Assembly (NCBI RefSeq): GCF_049723235.1 | Contig: NZ_JBNARB010000014.1 | Coordinates: 1-63,871 of the forward strand | Reading direction: 5' to 3' | From: Thermovenabulum sp049723235 | GTDB taxonomy: Bacteria; Bacillota; Thermosediminibacteria; Thermosediminibacterales; Thermosediminibacteraceae | Length of the DNA stretch: 63,871 nucleotides | Shown: positions 52,163 to 61,100 of the stretch, one piece after another | Position numbering within the stretch: the first letter of the stretch is position 1 | Layout: each line of letters starts with the position of its first letter | The notes under the pieces: generated by a model | The model's input: the letters and a program-made list of their open reading frames with translations, nothing else | Databases searched by the model: none | What the model was told of the DNA's origin: nothing | Made by a program: the position numbers and the translations under genes

Positions 52163-53886
52163 GCCAACTCCTCCTCCGAAACTTGTGATAAAACGATGTC
52201 TTTGTACACATCGCAGGTTTTAAAAAGTTCTTTATGCGTACCGATCCCGGCTATTTTGCCTTCGTGAATCACTATAATTTGATCCGCATCCATTATGGTG
52301 GCTACCCTTTGAGCCACAATAATAATGGTAGCATCTTTTATTTCTTTCTTAATTGCCGTGCGAACCTTTAAATCCGTTTTAAAATCCAGAGCGGAAAAAC
52401 AATCATCGAAAAGGTATATTCTTGCCTTTTTTGCCAGTGCCCTGGCTATAGAGAGCCTTTGTTTCTGTCCTCCGGAAAGATTTACTCCTCCCTGGGATAT
52501 TTCCGAATCAAAACCTCGACCCATATTCTGTATAAATTCCGTAGCGCAGGAAATATCCGCCGCCTTTTTTATAATTTCATCGGTAGCATTTTTATTCCCA
52601 AAGCTTATGTTTTCTTTCACTGTCCCCGAAAACAAAAGCGCTTTCTGGGGCACATACCCCACAAGGCTTCTCAATTCCTCCTGACATAGATTTCTTATAT
52701 CCACCCCATCCACCAGTATGCTTCCCCGGCTGACATCGTAAAACCTCATTATAAGGTTTAAAAGGGTGGTTTTCCCTGCACCGGTGCTTCCTATTATCGC
52801 CGTAACCTTGCCCGGTTCGGCTTTAAAAGATATATCCTGCAGAGCCGGTTCTTTAGCACCGGGATAATAAAAAGTGACATTTTTAAATTCCACCGTTCCT
52901 TTTGCATTTTCCAATCTCACCGGATTTTCCGGGTCTTTTATTTCAGGCATAACCTCCAGCACTTCATTTATCCTTAAAGCAGAGGCGGAAGCCCTGGGAA
53001 GCATTACAAAAATCATGGAAAGCATTATTACCGAAAACATTATCTGCATCACGTACTGGATAAAGGCCATTAAATCTCCTACCTGCATTCTCCCCGCATC
53101 AATCCGTAATCCTCCAAACCATATAATTGCAATAAGCGAAAAATTTGATAAAAGCATCATCAACGGCATAAGCCCAGAAATCATTCTATTTACAACTATC
53201 GAAGCTTCCGTTAAATCCCTGTTTGCCTCTTTAAACCTCTTTTTCTCATAATTAATTTTATTAAAAGCCCTTATAACCCTGATCCCCGTCAAGTTTTCCC
53301 GAAGGACCAGGTTCACCCGGTCTATTTTCCTTTGAATCTCCTTAAAAAGCGGGGTGGCTCTGTGGAAGAATATATAAACCAGCAACAAGATAAAAGGTAC
53401 GGAAATTAACACAATTAAAGAAAGTTTTGCATCCTTTAATACTGCCATGAAAATACCGCCGATGCCTATTAAAGGAGCCCTTGCCATCATTCGCATACCC
53501 ATTAACACTGCTATTTGTAATTGGTTTACATCATTGGTGGTACGGGTAATTAAAGAAGCCGTTCCAAACCTGTCAAATTCATGAAGGGAAAAATTTTCTA
53601 CGCGGGAAAATATTTCTTTTCTCAAAATTTTTCCAAACCCCATAGCGGCATGGGAAGATAAGAAACTTGCCAATATGGAGGCAATTGCCCCTCCAAAGGC
53701 AACAACCATCATAATTTTACCTCTTTGAAAGATATAGCTTACATCCCCTTTGACAACCCCCTGATCTACAATGTCCGCCATTAAATTAGGCAGGTACAAT
53801 TCCGAAAGGGCTGAAAGAAATACCAGGCTTAATGAAAAAAACACCTGCCATCTATAAGGCTTTAAAAATTTAAATAGTCTACCCAT
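52159..53886 (-). CDS. ABC exporter, fused permease-ATPase, first subunit
   Basis: 575 residues. Six membrane helices, then Walker A GSTGAGKTT, signature LSGGQKQRLSIARA, and a Walker B reading IYLFDDCFSALD with Asp instead of the catalytic Glu. A degenerate ATPase site in this subunit and a canonical DE in the partner (ILILDEATS) is the usual asymmetry of heterodimeric exporters. ATG 53886 follows GGAGGTG, 29 bases after marR. Confidence 0.93.
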   Translation of the reverse strand: MGRLFKFLKPYRWQVFFSLSLVFLSALSELYLPNLMADIVDQGVVKGDVSYIFQRGKIMMVVAFGGAIASILASFLSSHAAMGFGKILRKEIFSRVENFSLHEFDRFGTASLITRTTNDVNQLQIAVLMGMRMMARAPLIGIGGIFMAVLKDAKLSLIVLISVPFILLLVYIFFHRATPLFKEIQRKIDRVNLVLRENLTGIRVIRAFNKINYEKKRFKEANRDLTEASIVVNRMISGLMPLMMLLSNFSLIAIIWFGGLRIDAGRMQVGDLMAFIQYVMQIMFSVIMLSMIFVMLPRASASALRINEVLEVMPEIKDPENPVRLENAKGTVEFKNVTFYYPGAKEPALQDISFKAEPGKVTAIIGSTGAGKTTLLNLIMRFYDVSRGSILVDGVDIRNLCQEELRSLVGYVPQKALLFSGTVKENISFGNKNATDEIIKKAADISCATEFIQNMGRGFDSEISQGGVNLSGGQKQRLSIARALAKKARIYLFDDCFSALDFKTDLKVRTAIKKEIKDATIIIVAQRVATIMDADQIIVIHEGKIAGIGTHKELFKTCDVYKDIVLSQVSEEELA

Positions 53887-53914
53887 TTTTTCACCTCCAT
53901 TTTGTAAGTCGCAT

Positions 53915-54355
53915 CTACTTTTTAAAAGAGCTTTCCAGGTTGCCGGCTATTTTTCTCAGCAAAACATTTAAATTTTCCCTTTCTTCCGGGGTAAAATCCT
54001 TAAAGCATTCGCTTTCAATACACTTTAATATATCCTTTAATTTTTCGCAGGTTTTTCTCCCCTTTTCCGTTAAATATACTCTCTGCACCCTTTGATCCTG
54101 CTCATCCTGTCTTTTTTCTATAAGCCCTGCCTTTTCAATCCTTTTAAGCATAATGGTTAGGGTAGCGGGCTTTACTTTAATCTTTTTTGCCAGTTCCGCT
54201 TGACTTTGCCCGTCTTTTTTATGAAGAGAAATTAAAAGAGGAGGCTGGCCGGGATAAATATCTAAACTTTCCAGCAGGTGGTGGATTTTCAAATAGTGAA
54301 GCTTTATAACCCTGATAAACAATCCGTAAAGAGAATTTTCGTCAAAACATTCCAT
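53915..54355 (-). CDS. MarR-family transcriptional regulator
   Basis: 146 residues. Winged helix-turn-helix (GQSQAELAKKIKVKPATLTI, then RIEKAGLIEKRQDEQDQRVQ with the wing DEQDQR). It heads the operon of the two ABC exporter genes and has a 12-base palindrome TTAGACGTCTAA 27 bases upstream. It is most likely an auto-repressor released by an exporter substrate. Confidence 0.92.
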   Translation of the reverse strand: MECFDENSLYGLFIRVIKLHYLKIHHLLESLDIYPGQPPLLISLHKKDGQSQAELAKKIKVKPATLTIMLKRIEKAGLIEKRQDEQDQRVQRVYLTEKGRKTCEKLKDILKCIESECFKDFTPEERENLNVLLRKIAGNLESSFKK

Positions 54356-54381
54356 AAAATCTCCCCTTGTTTTAAAATTTA

Positions 54382-54409
54382 TTAGACGTCTAACTAATAC
54401 AATATTATA
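54382..54409 (-). promoter_or_regulatory. MarR operator and -10 of the exporter operon
   Basis: The perfect palindrome TTAGACGTCTAA (54382-54393) starts ten bases downstream of TATAAT (54409-54404, minus strand). A bound dimer would cover the transcription start. The -35 (TTTAAT) is weak. Confidence 0.72.
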
Positions 54410-54454
54410 ACCTTTATAAAAAAGAAATTAAACTGTTTTAAAATATTTTTTCTA

Positions 54455-54502
54455 ATTAAGAAAGCCGGTAAAAAGAAACCTTTAAAGCCTCTTTTTACCG
54501 GC
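54455..54502 (-). terminator. Hairpin after the FlK-type thioesterase gene
   Basis: A perfect 13-bp stem GCCGGTAAAAAGA/TCTTTTTACCGGC with a 13-base loop, seven bases after the stop, followed on the minus strand by TTTCTTAATT. Confidence 0.75.
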
Positions 54503-54508
54503 ATGAGA

Positions 54509-54931
54509 TTAAATATTAAACCCGCTCAAATTTTCCAAACGGTCTTTTGCTTTATTTTTAATAATATCTTCACTTACAATATACCTTTCGTGATGTCCTC
54601 TTGCAACCTCGCTTAGCTCATCGTATACAACAAATTCAAAAAGGAGCCTGTTTTTATCAACTTCTTTTAATGTAACTTCTACGGTTACCGTTATACCCAC
54701 AGGTACCGGCTCTAAATGAATAACGTTTATGCCTTTACCTATGGAAACCAAACCTTCCGGAAGGAGAGGGTCAATCATTTTCGACGCTGCTTGAATCACC
54801 AGCTTTACGGTCGAGGGCGTATCCAATAGGCTTTTTAAAACTCCCATACCGTAATCAAAAGCCGCCTCTTTTTCAGTTATCTTTTTTTGTAAAGTGGCGC
54901 TCATTCCTATTTTAAATTCAGGGATTTTCAT
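54509..54931 (-). CDS. Hotdog-fold thioesterase, FlK (fluoroacetyl-CoA thioesterase)-like
   Basis: 140 residues. The sequence FKIGMSATLQKKITEKEAAF, LLDTPSTVKLVIQAASKMID and VRGH-type block VARGHHERYIV fit the FlK-like hotdog family. FlK uses Thr, Glu and His; T39 in LLDTPST is a candidate. Acyl substrate unknown. ATG 54931 follows AAAAGGGGG. It lies between marR and the cation exporter, with its own hairpin terminator. Confidence 0.85.
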   Translation of the reverse strand: MKIPEFKIGMSATLQKKITEKEAAFDYGMGVLKSLLDTPSTVKLVIQAASKMIDPLLPEGLVSIGKGINVIHLEPVPVGITVTVEVTLKEVDKNRLLFEFVVYDELSEVARGHHERYIVSEDIIKNKAKDRLENLSGFNI

Positions 54932-54993
54932 AAATATCCCCCTTTTGAATATTTTCTTAATATTATATTACATTTTAATATTTTTTTCTACTT

Positions 54994-56151
54994 TTAAACA
55001 TATTCCCTGTCCACCACTATAACCGGGTTATACCCTGGATATCTTTCTTTAATTTTATTGGTGATTTCCTTTTTTAATTCCCTTTCCTCCTCATTTTTTA
55101 CATCATGGGATACCACGATATCAAAAATAATATTTTTCTTTCCTCCCTTCCCTACCACCCTTAAGTCGTGAAAGGACAAAATTTCCGGGAAATCTTTTAA
55201 AATATCCTCCAATTCAACCCTGGTTTTGTTGAGCTCCTCATCGTCAAAATTTACCGGGTCCATGTGAACCACCGCAAATACTCCAAGTTCTTCCATTAAC
55301 TCCCTTTCCAGCTCATCAATGATTTCATGGGCTTCATCAATGGGCATGTTTTCCGGCACTTCGGCATGAAAGGTAACTATGCACCTTCCCGGGCCGTAAT
55401 TATGCACCATCATATCGTGAATACCGGTAATTCCTTCTTTCGAAAGGGCGATATTTTCAATTTCCTCAGTCAAGCCTTTTTCCGGCTTTGTTCCTATCAA
55501 AACATCCACCGACTCTTTTATAAGGTTATACCCAGAATACATAATAAAAAGTGAAACAAATATTCCTATAAACCCATCTATGGACAAATTAGTATAATTT
55601 GACATCAAAAAAGAGATAGATACCGCAAAAGTGGAAATTACATCCCCAAAACTGTCAAAAGCACTGGCATTCAAAGCCCCGGAGTCTATCTTTTTTGCAA
55701 GATTCGCATTAAAGCGCCCCAGCCAGAATTTTACCCCCGCAGATAGTACAAGAATAATAAAAGAGATAATATTAAACTCTACCCTTATGGGATTTAATAT
55801 CCTCCCCAAGGAATCCCTGAAAAGCTCAATGCCAATTAATATTACGGATAAAGATATTAAAAAGCTCGTAATATATTCAACCCTTCCGTATCCGTAAGGA
55901 TGATCCCTGTCCGGCGGTCTTGAAGCCAATTTAAAACCTATAATAGTAACTACCGATGAACCGATATCTCCCAGGTTATTGAAGGCATCCGCCGATATTG
56001 CTACGCTTTTTGTAAATTGACCTATCAAAAATTTTATTATAAACAAAAGTATATTGACTCCTATTCCTATGTATCCGCTCATTAATCCGTAATAAACCCT
56101 TCTTTTTTCCCTTTCAAAATGCTGTTTTTTAGCAGAATCTATTGTTTCCAC
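54994..56151 (-). CDS. Cation diffusion facilitator family transporter
   Basis: 385 residues. Six membrane helices hold the metal-site pairs SADAFNNLGDIGSS (DxxxD-like) and ASAFDSFGDVIST. The cytoplasmic domain (about 210-385) has HDMMVHNYGPGRCIVTFHAE, binding metals for dimer control. It is longer than typical CDF proteins (about 300) because of a second ferredoxin-like stretch at the C-terminus. It exports zinc, iron or manganese in exchange for protons. GTG start after AGGAGGAG. Confidence 0.92.
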   Translation of the reverse strand: METIDSAKKQHFEREKRRVYYGLMSGYIGIGVNILLFIIKFLIGQFTKSVAISADAFNNLGDIGSSVVTIIGFKLASRPPDRDHPYGYGRVEYITSFLISLSVILIGIELFRDSLGRILNPIRVEFNIISFIILVLSAGVKFWLGRFNANLAKKIDSGALNASAFDSFGDVISTFAVSISFLMSNYTNLSIDGFIGIFVSLFIMYSGYNLIKESVDVLIGTKPEKGLTEEIENIALSKEGITGIHDMMVHNYGPGRCIVTFHAEVPENMPIDEAHEIIDELERELMEELGVFAVVHMDPVNFDDEELNKTRVELEDILKDFPEILSFHDLRVVGKGGKKNIIFDIVVSHDVKNEEERELKKEITNKIKERYPGYNPVIVVDREYV

Positions 56152-56206
56152 TGTACCGATTCTCCTCCTTTAAAAATTAATTACTACCGCATATTATATC
56201 AAAAAT

Positions 56207-57112
56207 TCAGTCTTTCTTCATTTTATATACATAAATACGCCTTTCATCCGGATCCTTAAAAGCCTTCAGGTATTTGAATAAGGACACATTTTTTCTGTTT
56301 CGCGTATGCTGGGCCATAAATAAATCATTTCTTTTAATATCGGGATTATAACCCTTATAATGAATCACCTGAGTATGATACGGTATATCGTAATTTTTAG
56401 GGTCGCCGTACTGTATTACATCCCCTTCAATTAAAAAAGAATACAAACCATCAAAATTTTCCAGAGCCTCCTTTACCTTCATCTCCGAATAATTATATGC
56501 CCTGTTTCTTCCTATTCCGTTTTCATTTCCCCAGTGCCGCCTGAAATACCTGGCAACCCTCCAGGTCAATGAGATTTTTGTAAGATTATTAACGCTATTT
56601 GTATAGCAAAACCAGGAGTTGAAGCTCTCCCATGACCCTCCGAAAAAAGCCATTCCTCCTTCGTGCAGAACCTGGGATATAAAATTAGCGCAATCGGCTC
56701 CTGCAAAAAAGGGGTATTTAAAAGTATTTGGATTTTCCGCATGGTCTTCTGCGTATTTTGCGGCCAGAGCCCTGTTATAGCCAGGATTTACATCCAGGGG
56801 TTGAAATCCCTGCAGATTTTCAATACCCAGAAATTCAAAAGCTCTTTTTCTTAAATTTTCATCCTCCAGAAAGCCAAGAAAATTATCTATATACCATTTT
56901 ATTTTTTCAAATGGTATTTCTAATATATTCCAGTTTTTCATAAGGTAATCAATTTTTTTGTCATATCTTTTTAAATACCTGCTTTCTATCCTGCCGATAA
57001 GATTCATTTCTATTTCCGTTATAATCGAATCCGCCAAATTTTTTAATATTAAAGCCTTATTTTCGGCCATATTGTGAATCCTTTTTAACTCGCTATCATC
57101 CGGTATAATCAT
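56207..57112 (-). CDS. Putative amidase-domain protein (Amidase_6 type)
   Basis: 301 residues from ATG 57112. Residues about 120-301 match the CHAP-like putative amidase domain: YNRALAAKYAEDHAENPNTF, then GADCANFISQVLHEGGM with the nucleophile Cys, and a His in YHTQVIHYKGYN. No signal peptide is visible, so export is unclear. Its ribosome site AAGGGGGG lies inside a 10-bp hairpin (57119-57153), which may limit translation. A terminator separates it from the GerMN gene upstream. Confidence 0.85.
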   Translation of the reverse strand: MIIPDDSELKRIHNMAENKALILKNLADSIITEIEMNLIGRIESRYLKRYDKKIDYLMKNWNILEIPFEKIKWYIDNFLGFLEDENLRKRAFEFLGIENLQGFQPLDVNPGYNRALAAKYAEDHAENPNTFKYPFFAGADCANFISQVLHEGGMAFFGGSWESFNSWFCYTNSVNNLTKISLTWRVARYFRRHWGNENGIGRNRAYNYSEMKVKEALENFDGLYSFLIEGDVIQYGDPKNYDIPYHTQVIHYKGYNPDIKRNDLFMAQHTRNRKNVSLFKYLKAFKDPDERRIYVYKMKKD

Positions 57113-57118
57113 GCATTT

Positions 57119-57153
57119 CCCCCCTTTTTCTATGTTTATTTGAAAAAAGGGGG
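57119..57153 (-). promoter_or_regulatory. Hairpin that hides the amidase ribosome site
   Basis: Minus strand: CCCCCTTTTT pairs with AAAAAGGGGG across a loop of about 15 bases. The G run is the Shine-Dalgarno sequence of the gene starting at 57112. Melting at high temperature, or a trans-acting factor, would expose it. Confidence 0.6.
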
Positions 57154-57162
57154 AAAATTGCA

Positions 57163-57197
57163 TAAAAAAACGAGCTACCTGATTTGGATAGCCCGTT
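57163..57197 (-). terminator. Terminator of the GerMN lipoprotein gene
   Basis: Minus strand: ACGGGCTA, loop, TAGCTCGT (one G-U pair), then seven T, about 20 bases after the stop codon. Confidence 0.8.
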
Positions 57198-57215
57198 TAT
57201 CTTAAGTTTTTGATT

Positions 57216-58235
57216 TTAATGTTGTTTTACCTTCAAAACCTCGTCCTTTCCAAAAGCAAAGTGCCCTGATTCATATCCTTTCCCTTCAATGTTTATGATT
57301 ACTCCTACTACCCCAAAATTATTTCCGTAAGTGTTTACAATGCTATCTAAAATCAATGCTTCGTAAGAAGATCCCGCATTCATCCCGCTGATTAAATCCC
57401 TGGAAAAATTCAGCCTTAGCACCGTATCTTTTCTTTCAAGATCTAAAAGCCTGACATCTTTGCTCAATACCCTGTATTTCTCCTGTTTTAAAATATTTGT
57501 AATTTTATCCGCCAGGCTTTCTCCCGTCTTAAAAGATTCAGTTACCTGGTCTTTCAATAATTTATCTATATTTGAAGAGGGATAAAATATAACCAGATCT
57601 TTTTTGGGCAGGTTGTTATCCTTTTCCGCATCCCCAAACTTTGAAAGATTATCTTCTACCACCGTTTCTCCCGCAATAAATTTTTGTTTGACCAGTCCTA
57701 CACCTTTTGCAAAATACCTTTCTAATGTTGAATCCTTTGATTTGCCTACAACTTTAATGCATGTATACTCTCCTGCAGGGACCTTAATCTTTTCATCTAA
57801 ACTTTCAATCGTCCATGTGGTTTCTCCGTCCTGCCAGCTCGTACCTACTTTTAACGGTGCTTTTAAATAGAATTTTTCCTGATTAGGTGTTTCATTTAAG
57901 TAATTTATCCTGTAATAACTTTCCTCCTTTGAAAAAATAAGTTTCACTCCATCTTCATTTACTTCAAAAACCATTGCCACAACCGTTCCTCCGTTATCCT
58001 TGGAAAGCTGAACCCTGTTTTTGTCGATGAATTCCGTATCCACTCTGCCTCCCGCATATTCATTTCCCACACCTTCATACATCCAGTATAAATTTGCTGC
58101 AATTGGGTAATAATCGCTGATTTTCAATTCCTCCACTGGAGGATTTTCTTTTGGAGGCTGGCTTTTTTTTGCACACCCTGAAAAACTCAAAGTAAAAATT
58201 AAGAGGAAAATAAACAAATAGCTTAACTTTCTCAT
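57216..58235 (-). CDS. Lipoprotein with C-terminal GerMN domain
   Basis: 339 residues from ATG 58235, after AAGGGTG. The signal peptide ends in a lipobox FSGCAKK, so it is membrane-tethered. The C-terminal third (about 205-335: KKDLVIFYPSSNIDKLLKDQ, DTVLRLNFSRDLISGMNAGS and GVVGVIINIEGKG) is a GerMN domain, found in GerM and other spore or envelope proteins. The middle part (about 45-200) is a beta-rich region (LYWMYEGVGNEYAGGRVDTE) common in clostridial lipoproteins. Likely a cell-envelope or spore factor. Confidence 0.88.
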   Translation of the reverse strand: MRKLSYLFIFLLIFTLSFSGCAKKSQPPKENPPVEELKISDYYPIAANLYWMYEGVGNEYAGGRVDTEFIDKNRVQLSKDNGGTVVAMVFEVNEDGVKLIFSKEESYYRINYLNETPNQEKFYLKAPLKVGTSWQDGETTWTIESLDEKIKVPAGEYTCIKVVGKSKDSTLERYFAKGVGLVKQKFIAGETVVEDNLSKFGDAEKDNNLPKKDLVIFYPSSNIDKLLKDQVTESFKTGESLADKITNILKQEKYRVLSKDVRLLDLERKDTVLRLNFSRDLISGMNAGSSYEALILDSIVNTYGNNFGVVGVIINIEGKGYESGHFAFGKDEVLKVKQH

Positions 58236-58282
58236 ATACACCCTTCTTCCTGATAAACTTTTTTCTTAAATCTATTTTAAAT

Positions 58283-60157
58283 CTATTTTAGTATTTCCGC
58301 TATCATATTTCTTAAATCCACTGGTATGGAAACTATTTTATAGCTTTTACCCTCAATCTTAGTTTTACCGATATTAACCAAGCACTTTAACCACAGCTTG
58401 GCCAGCGGGCTTTTCGGAGGCTCTTCATCCCAGAAAAATCCTTCTCCTTCCATTGAGCAAAACTTCCTTGAAATGTTGCCTATTTTGCTCCATCCGCCTT
58501 TTTCCATTAAATATTTCAATATTTCCTTTTCTTCTCCGCTCAGTTCAAATATCGATTTTTTAAGATTTTCTTTTTTCAACAAATATTCAATTATTTCTTT
58601 TTCTCTTTCATTTCTCTTTTTTGTTTTATTTAATCCGTAAAAATTATAAGCCCCTTCAATCCAGTGAGCAGGTTTATTTTTCATTCCTCTTTTTAGTGTG
58701 GCATCTACAGGTAAAGGCTTTTCTTCAATTTCTTTTCTCATTTTTTCTTCTTCCATTAAATTATATTCTTTTAATTGAATCATAAATAGTAAAAGCGTTT
58801 TCACTCTTTCCAGTTCTGTTTTAATTTTAGTATTATCAGTCTTTTCTACAAAATCTCCCATTCTATCTATAAGCTCAATAACCTTATCGATTTCTCCAAC
58901 TTTCATCAAAAAAGAAGCATAGTCATATAAAAACTCGGGATGCATATAGCCCAATTCTTCCAGAATTTTGTATAAAGAATGGGCCTTTAAAAACTCTTTT
59001 TTATCTCTATATATGTTTGCCAATTGTAAGACTATGGGAGGATAGATTCCTTTTTCTTTAATAGTTTTTTCTAAAAGATTTATTGCGTCCTCTATTTTGC
59101 TTTTTTCCAGCAAAGTATGAGATTCTAATAAAATTTTTTCCAGATCCTCATTTCGCTCATTTAAAATTGGCGTTTGCTTAATTTCTATATATGTTTCCTG
59201 CCCATTTATAATGACAGGTATCTTGTCTTTAGGACTATATACTCCTTTTTCTACAAGGGCACCTGCTGCAATGAATTTGCTTTTTTCCGGAAATCTATTG
59301 GACTGTAAAATCCTTTTTGCAAGTTCATCTCCCCATCTATCGGTAAAAAGTATTAGCTGTCTTAACATATTTTCACATATTTCATCACAAACATTTTTTT
59401 CTAATATTTCCAGTAAATAGGATAAATAATACATTCTTACAAATCCATTATCTATTATTTTCTTTAATCCATCTTTTTGATCATCTGATTTTTTGATTAT
59501 TTGTTCCAAATCCTCTAAAGACAATATTTCGTATTCCAATTCAAAAGCAGGGATCGTTCCATCCTGAATTAATATTGCTATTTTAGCAATATCAGAAGCA
59601 AAAAAAATTTTCTTTGAAATTTTATCCCATAAATTAGCCGCCTGTTTATATTTTTTCATATTAAAACATGCAACACCAGCTAAATAGTAATTTTCCCAGC
59701 TTATATGGTAGCCCTGCCATTTATTAAAAAGTTCATATACCAAATAATGGTCTTTTAAAGCTGCGGCAGATTTCATTATCATTATTACATATTCTTTTAA
59801 TGAATCGGGTAAAAAAACGTTAAACATTTTCCTTAGATTTTCAAATTCTTCTATAGCTTTTTTGAGAAAAAACCTTCCCTGAAGTTCATTACCCATAAAT
59901 GAATAAATCTGAGAAGCTAAAGCAAAACTATATGCATTAGGCTTCATCTTTTCCTCATTGCTCGTAAACAATAACTGCAGATTATTTAGTGCTTCTTCTA
60001 CATCCCCTAATAAAAACAACGTCAAAGCTATATTATTTCTCAATACCGCATTATCACTGATTTCTAAGGCTTTATAAAAGTATTCCTTTGCTTTTTTGTA
60101 GTCTCTTTTTTCTAAATAACCTTTTGCCCTTTCTACTAATTTTTCGTATTTCCCCAT
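58283..60157 (-). CDS. Tetratricopeptide repeat protein of unknown function
   Basis: 624 residues. TPR-like units are visible at the N-terminus (LVERAKGYLEKRDYKKAKEY, then AVLRNNIALTLFLLGDVEEA) and in the middle (LEKTIKEKGIYPPIVLQLAN, LYKILEELGYMHPEFLYDYA). The C-terminal 130 residues are lysine- and glutamate-rich, with a helix-turn-helix-like stretch (EEKEILKYLMEKGGWSKIGN). Many small Firmicutes genomes carry such proteins as scaffolds. ATG 60157 has only a weak GTGGA before it; 60187 is a possible earlier start. Confidence 0.75.
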   Translation of the reverse strand: MGKYEKLVERAKGYLEKRDYKKAKEYFYKALEISDNAVLRNNIALTLFLLGDVEEALNNLQLLFTSNEEKMKPNAYSFALASQIYSFMGNELQGRFFLKKAIEEFENLRKMFNVFLPDSLKEYVIMIMKSAAALKDHYLVYELFNKWQGYHISWENYYLAGVACFNMKKYKQAANLWDKISKKIFFASDIAKIAILIQDGTIPAFELEYEILSLEDLEQIIKKSDDQKDGLKKIIDNGFVRMYYLSYLLEILEKNVCDEICENMLRQLILFTDRWGDELAKRILQSNRFPEKSKFIAAGALVEKGVYSPKDKIPVIINGQETYIEIKQTPILNERNEDLEKILLESHTLLEKSKIEDAINLLEKTIKEKGIYPPIVLQLANIYRDKKEFLKAHSLYKILEELGYMHPEFLYDYASFLMKVGEIDKVIELIDRMGDFVEKTDNTKIKTELERVKTLLLFMIQLKEYNLMEEEKMRKEIEEKPLPVDATLKRGMKNKPAHWIEGAYNFYGLNKTKKRNEREKEIIEYLLKKENLKKSIFELSGEEKEILKYLMEKGGWSKIGNISRKFCSMEGEGFFWDEEPPKSPLAKLWLKCLVNIGKTKIEGKSYKIVSIPVDLRNMIAEILK

Positions 60158-60195
60158 ATTTTCCACGTCACACCATCCTATTTCCATTTATTATA

Positions 60196-60783
60196 TTATA
60201 TCTTTTTCCCGGAATTTAACACATCGCTTCCGCTGTATACGCCTAATTTGCTGGCATCCCTTTTAATGGCGCATTTCCAGCAAAGAGCAACGTATTTGTC
60301 CTTTGCCCCGATCACTACCTGCTCCTGTTCTTTTGATACCCTGTAGCTCACCGAAGCATTCTGCTTGCAGTCTTCGCATACGGCGTGAAGTTTGGTAATC
60401 TCATCCGCTACTGCTAAAAGAACTGGCATTATTCCAAAAGGCCTTCCCTTATAGTCCATGTCAAGCCCCGATACAATCACCCTCTTTTCGTAAATTCGAG
60501 ATAAATCTATTATGGCCTGGATGGCATCTTCCGGTAAAAACTGCGCCTCATCAATCCCAACAACCTGCACATTTGCCGATGCTTTTAATATATCCAATCC
60601 ATTCGTTACTTCCACCGCTTCGAAAGTATTACCATCATGAGATTTTGCCTCGCAAACACTTCTTTTATCTATTACAGGTTTTAGTAATACCACCGACTGT
60701 CCGGCAATCCTGCATCTTCTGAGCCTTCTTATAAGCTCCTCGGTTTTCCCCGAAAACATGCTTCCGCATATAACCTCTAACAT
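60196..60783 (-). CDS. tdk: Thymidine kinase
   Basis: 195 residues, type II (bacterial) thymidine kinase for salvage of thymidine. P-loop GSMFSGKTEELIRRL at about 7-21, catalytic-lasso region and DEAQFLPED, then a zinc ribbon CEDCKQNASVS with CWKCAIKRD. The second ATG (60783) is chosen, five bases after GGAGGG. It complements the de novo route by ThyX in the same window. The gene lies nine bases before the next ORF upstream boundary. Confidence 0.95.
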   Translation of the reverse strand: MLEVICGSMFSGKTEELIRRLRRCRIAGQSVVLLKPVIDKRSVCEAKSHDGNTFEAVEVTNGLDILKASANVQVVGIDEAQFLPEDAIQAIIDLSRIYEKRVIVSGLDMDYKGRPFGIMPVLLAVADEITKLHAVCEDCKQNASVSYRVSKEQEQVVIGAKDKYVALCWKCAIKRDASKLGVYSGSDVLNSGKKI

Positions 60784-61100
60784 CATATCCCTCCATAAAA
60801 ACCCTTTGTCTTATTACAATTTCTACAAAAAACATAAAAATTCCTTTAAGCAAATAAAAATAAAAGCGCCTGAAAAGGCGTTTTTTTATAACTCCGGCTT
60901 CTTTCCAATTCCACCTCGCGATGGACACCCTTACCTTCAGCTAACGGTTGGTGTATTAATTCCCGAAATGAATTTTTACCATAATTTTTTAATCATAATA
61001 ATCTACTACTATTGTATATTGTTCTGGTTTTAAAACACTTCTTATCCTTCTCATGCTAAATACCATTTCTGATACCGTTTCAAACATACTATTTAATATA
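60784..61100. other. Intergenic stretch with a hairpin terminator, no gene seen
   Basis: 317 bases between tdk and the CRISPR array. A hairpin AAAACGCC/GGCGTTTT-type (AAAAGCGCC, loop TGAAAA, GGCGTTTTTTT at 60862-60887) can stop transcripts from either side. The part 60893-60985 is less AT-rich and reads ...CGCGATGGACACCC, then TTACCTTCAGCTAACGG, which reminds me of a recurrent clostridial intergenic sequence whose nature I cannot name. The rest (60990-61100) is very AT-rich. I see no coding signal. Confidence 0.5.

Noticed and set aside
52159..53886. Loss-of-function mutation in the ABC exporter (Asp in place of the catalytic Glu of Walker B)
   Set aside because: Heterodimeric exporters normally have one degenerate site; the partner subunit has the intact DE.
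61000..61100. CRISPR leader at the left end of the array
   Set aside because: AT-rich, but the adjoining repeat is the degenerate one and the repeat orientation points to a leader on the right.
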